Assembly (NCBI RefSeq): GCF_014650755.1
Contig: NZ_BMVO01000002.1
Span: 372,001-436,000 of the forward strand
Length of the DNA stretch: 64,000 nucleotides
Direction of reading: 5' to 3'
From: Streptomyces chryseus
GTDB taxonomy: Bacteria; Actinomycetota; Actinomycetes; Streptomycetales; Streptomycetaceae
Positions 62,496-64,000 of the stretch are shown here, one piece after another (the stretch's first letter is position 1; each line of letters opens with the position of its first letter). The notes under the pieces were generated by a model that was not told the DNA's origin, did no database searches, and saw nothing but the letters and a program-made list of their open reading frames with translations. The translations under genes were made by a program, and so were the position numbers.

Positions 62496-63451
62496 GCGAC
62501 CACCGCGCAGAGCACGCCGACGCGTGGAGCGAGCGGGCGGTCGCCGGCGCGCCCGACACTCCGGACCCCGGCTCGGCGGCTGTGACCGGCGAGGCGACCG
62601 CGGCGGCCCCCTCCGCCGCCGGGCACGGCGCCGTGACGCCCGCCGACGCGGCCGACGCCGCCCGGCTCGTGTCCTTCGGCCTCCAGCCCAAGCTGCTCCC
62701 CGCCCGCGACATGGAGTACGCCGACCTCCTGCGCCGCTACCGCGAGGAGCCCGCCTTCGCCCGGCTCGCCGACGCCGTGGCGACCGGGCTCGGGCTCGTC
62801 GTCCTCGAAGTCTCCCCGCGCGCCGGCATGGCGGTCTGCGCGGCGGAGGACTCGGTCTTCGCCGTACGCATGGGCGACTACGCGCGGCGCGCCTCGGCCG
62901 ACTCCGCCGACCGGTTCCTGCACGGCCTCGCCCACCTCGCCGTCGCCGCGCTGGCCTTCCCCCGCCCCGAGGACCTCGCCGACGACGGGTACATCGGCCG
63001 CATAACAGTCAACGGCGTCGACGCCTTCGTACGACAGGCCTGCCGCCGCCTGGAGGAGCGCGCCGACGAGCAGGGCGAGAACACCGACCCGGCCACCGAG
63101 GCCCCGGGCCTCGAAGCCGCCTGGCGGATCTACGCGCGCCGCAGTGCGACCGGAGCCACCAAGGACGCGCGCCGGCTGGCCGGTTCCACCACGGGCATCG
63201 TCGGCAAGGCCGTCGCCTTCCTCAGCGAATCGGGCTTCCTGCACCGCACGGGCGACGACGCCGGAGGGGCCTACCGCACCACCGCCCGTTACCAGTTGCA
63301 GGTGCGCGACATGGCGGGCAGCGCCGCCATGGCCGAACTGCTGGAACTGGGCGTGGTCCCGGTCACCGACGGCAGCGCGACGCTGGTGCCGCCGTCGGAC
63401 GCCGACGACCTCGAACTGACCGCCGAGGCCGGCCTGCCCTTCCACGCCTGA
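62492..63451 (+). CDS. MukE/JetB-like winged-helix protein
   Basis: A 319-residue protein. After a low-complexity acidic/Ala N-terminus (1-65) comes a MukE/JetB-like region: ARDMEYADLLRRYREEPAFARLADAVATGLGLVVLEVSPRAG, HGLAHLAVAALAFP, VNGVDAFVRQACRRLEE, and a second winged helix near GIVGKAVAFLSESGFLHRT. MukE-type proteins bridge kleisin and ATPase in condensins. GTG start with AGGAG upstream. Confidence 0.6.
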   Translation: MSDHRAEHADAWSERAVAGAPDTPDPGSAAVTGEATAAAPSAAGHGAVTPADAADAARLVSFGLQPKLLPARDMEYADLLRRYREEPAFARLADAVATGLGLVVLEVSPRAGMAVCAAEDSVFAVRMGDYARRASADSADRFLHGLAHLAVAALAFPRPEDLADDGYIGRITVNGVDAFVRQACRRLEERADEQGENTDPATEAPGLEAAWRIYARRSATGATKDARRLAGSTTGIVGKAVAFLSESGFLHRTGDDAGGAYRTTARYQLQVRDMAGSAAMAELLELGVVPVTDGSATLVPPSDADDLELTAEAGLPFHA

Positions 63452-63510
63452 CCGGCCGACCGGCCTTCGCACCCCCGCCGCTTCACGACTTACGACGAGA
63501 GTCCGCCGCC

Positions 63511-64000
63511 ATGTACGAGTTGTCCCGGGTCCGCCTCTACTCCATCGGGCCCGCCGGTGCGCGCTACGCCGACACCGTGCTTGACCTGCGCGGAGTCGGC
63601 GAGCCCGTGCCCAACCCCGCGCCCACCCAGGCGGAGTTCTTCCAGGACGAGCCGGTCGGACCGCCGCGCCGCCCCGCGCCCGCCGGCGTGCTCTTCCTGG
63701 AGAACGGCGGCGGCAAGTCCGTCCTGCTCAAGCTGATCTTCTCGGTGATGCTGCCGGGCCACCGCAACACGCTCGGCGGCGCGAGTTCCGGCGTACTGCG
63801 CAAGTTCCTGCTCGCCGACGACTGCGGACACGTCGCGCTGGAATGGCAGCACACGCTCACCGGTGAGTGCGTCGTCGTCGGAAAGGTGAGCGAGTGGCGC
63901 GGGCGCCAGGTGTCCAACGACCCGCGGAAGTTCGCCGAGGCCTGGTACTCCTTCCGGCCCGGCCCCGGGCTCAGCCTCGACTCGCTGCCGGTCGCCGAGT
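63511..64000 (+). CDS. SMC/MukB/JetC-like ATPase, N-terminal part (cut by window end)
   Basis: The first 163 residues of a frame still open at 64000. An N-terminal strand (YELSRVRLYSIG...YADTVLDLRGVG) leads to a Walker A, GVLFLENGGGKSVLLKLIFSVMLPG (59-83), then VALEWQHTLTGECVVVGKVSEWRG, the strand order of SMC/MukB/RecF-type head domains. The P-loop is LENGGGKS; the first Gly of GxxGxGKS is Leu. Full length cannot be seen; relatives run to over 1000 residues with a long coiled coil. It follows the MukE-like gene by 59 bp. Confidence 0.65.
   Translation, partial: MYELSRVRLYSIGPAGARYADTVLDLRGVGEPVPNPAPTQAEFFQDEPVGPPRRPAPAGVLFLENGGGKSVLLKLIFSVMLPGHRNTLGGASSGVLRKFLLADDCGHVALEWQHTLTGECVVVGKVSEWRGRQVSNDPRKFAEAWYSFRPGPGLSLDSLPVAE

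Noticed and set aside
60796..64000. Naming the end operon as Wadjet type III (DUF2397/2398/2399).
   Set aside because: The visible motifs are not those I know from those families, and the decisive fourth gene lies outside the window.

Overview
This window is chromosomal DNA of a Streptomyces-type actinomycete. The base composition is very GC-rich, nearly every codon ends in G or C, GTG starts are common, and many genes overlap by 4 bp (ATGA or GTGA). The gene set includes rbpA with a SigR-type promoter, fxsA, a polyprenol-phosphate mannosyltransferase, DUF6114/DUF6230 proteins, a chitinase with DasR-like promoter repeats, and a ribD-ribE-ribM-ribBA-ribH operon behind an FMN riboswitch. I saw no rRNA, tRNA, insertion sequence, integrase or CRISPR array, so most of the window looks like core or conserved chromosome.

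Layout. 1-12.4 kb: a secreted repetin-like protein; a nitrilase/flavin monooxygenase pair (probable amino-acid 2-monooxygenase pathway); a membrane-anchored PstS-like protein; DUF5995; a GH6 glucanase; two MarR regulators; an NCS2 nucleobase permease; a divergent MFS/ROK pair. 12.4-23.8 kb: a GH18 chitinase divergent from the FMN-riboswitch riboflavin operon, then hisE-hisG, a PH-domain protein and two CNNM/CBS membrane proteins. 23.8-35.4 kb: an orphan EccA-like AAA+ protein, a candidate small RNA, a uridine-kinase-like protein, a Tat-exported C39 peptidase, DUF6230/DUF6114, TetR plus acyl-CoA dehydrogenase, a DUF7064-type protein with an APH-family kinase, and a Zn-ribbon-like protein. 35.4-49 kb: Lrp/AsnC, a YtcJ-like amidohydrolase, ppm1-fxsA facing rbpA, an Atg22-type MFS protein, the yczE-gdpD pair divergent from a MocR regulator, an FtsK-like ATPase with a degenerate P-loop plus a small membrane protein, an ankyrin protein and a HEAT-repeat protein.

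49-60.7 kb: two GT4 glycosyltransferases, an SGNH hydrolase and an OPLAH-type 5-oxoprolinase form one run of 4-bp overlaps. Facing them is a second, unrelated 5-oxoprolinase set (pxpA-pxpB-pxpC) with an MFS carrier. A divergent GntR/FCD regulator shares with it a control region containing a 19-bp palindrome. 

60.8-64 kb (cut by the window end): the most interesting locus. It is a tightly overlapped operon with a MukF/JetA-like kleisin candidate, a 58-codon bridging ORF, a MukE/JetB-like winged-helix candidate, and the N-terminus of an SMC/MukB/JetC-like ATPase with an unusual Walker A. This looks like a MukBEF/Wadjet-type condensin system of a type I could not place. Whether a JetD-like nuclease follows lies outside the window.

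All family assignments come from reading the translated sequences; no database search was run.
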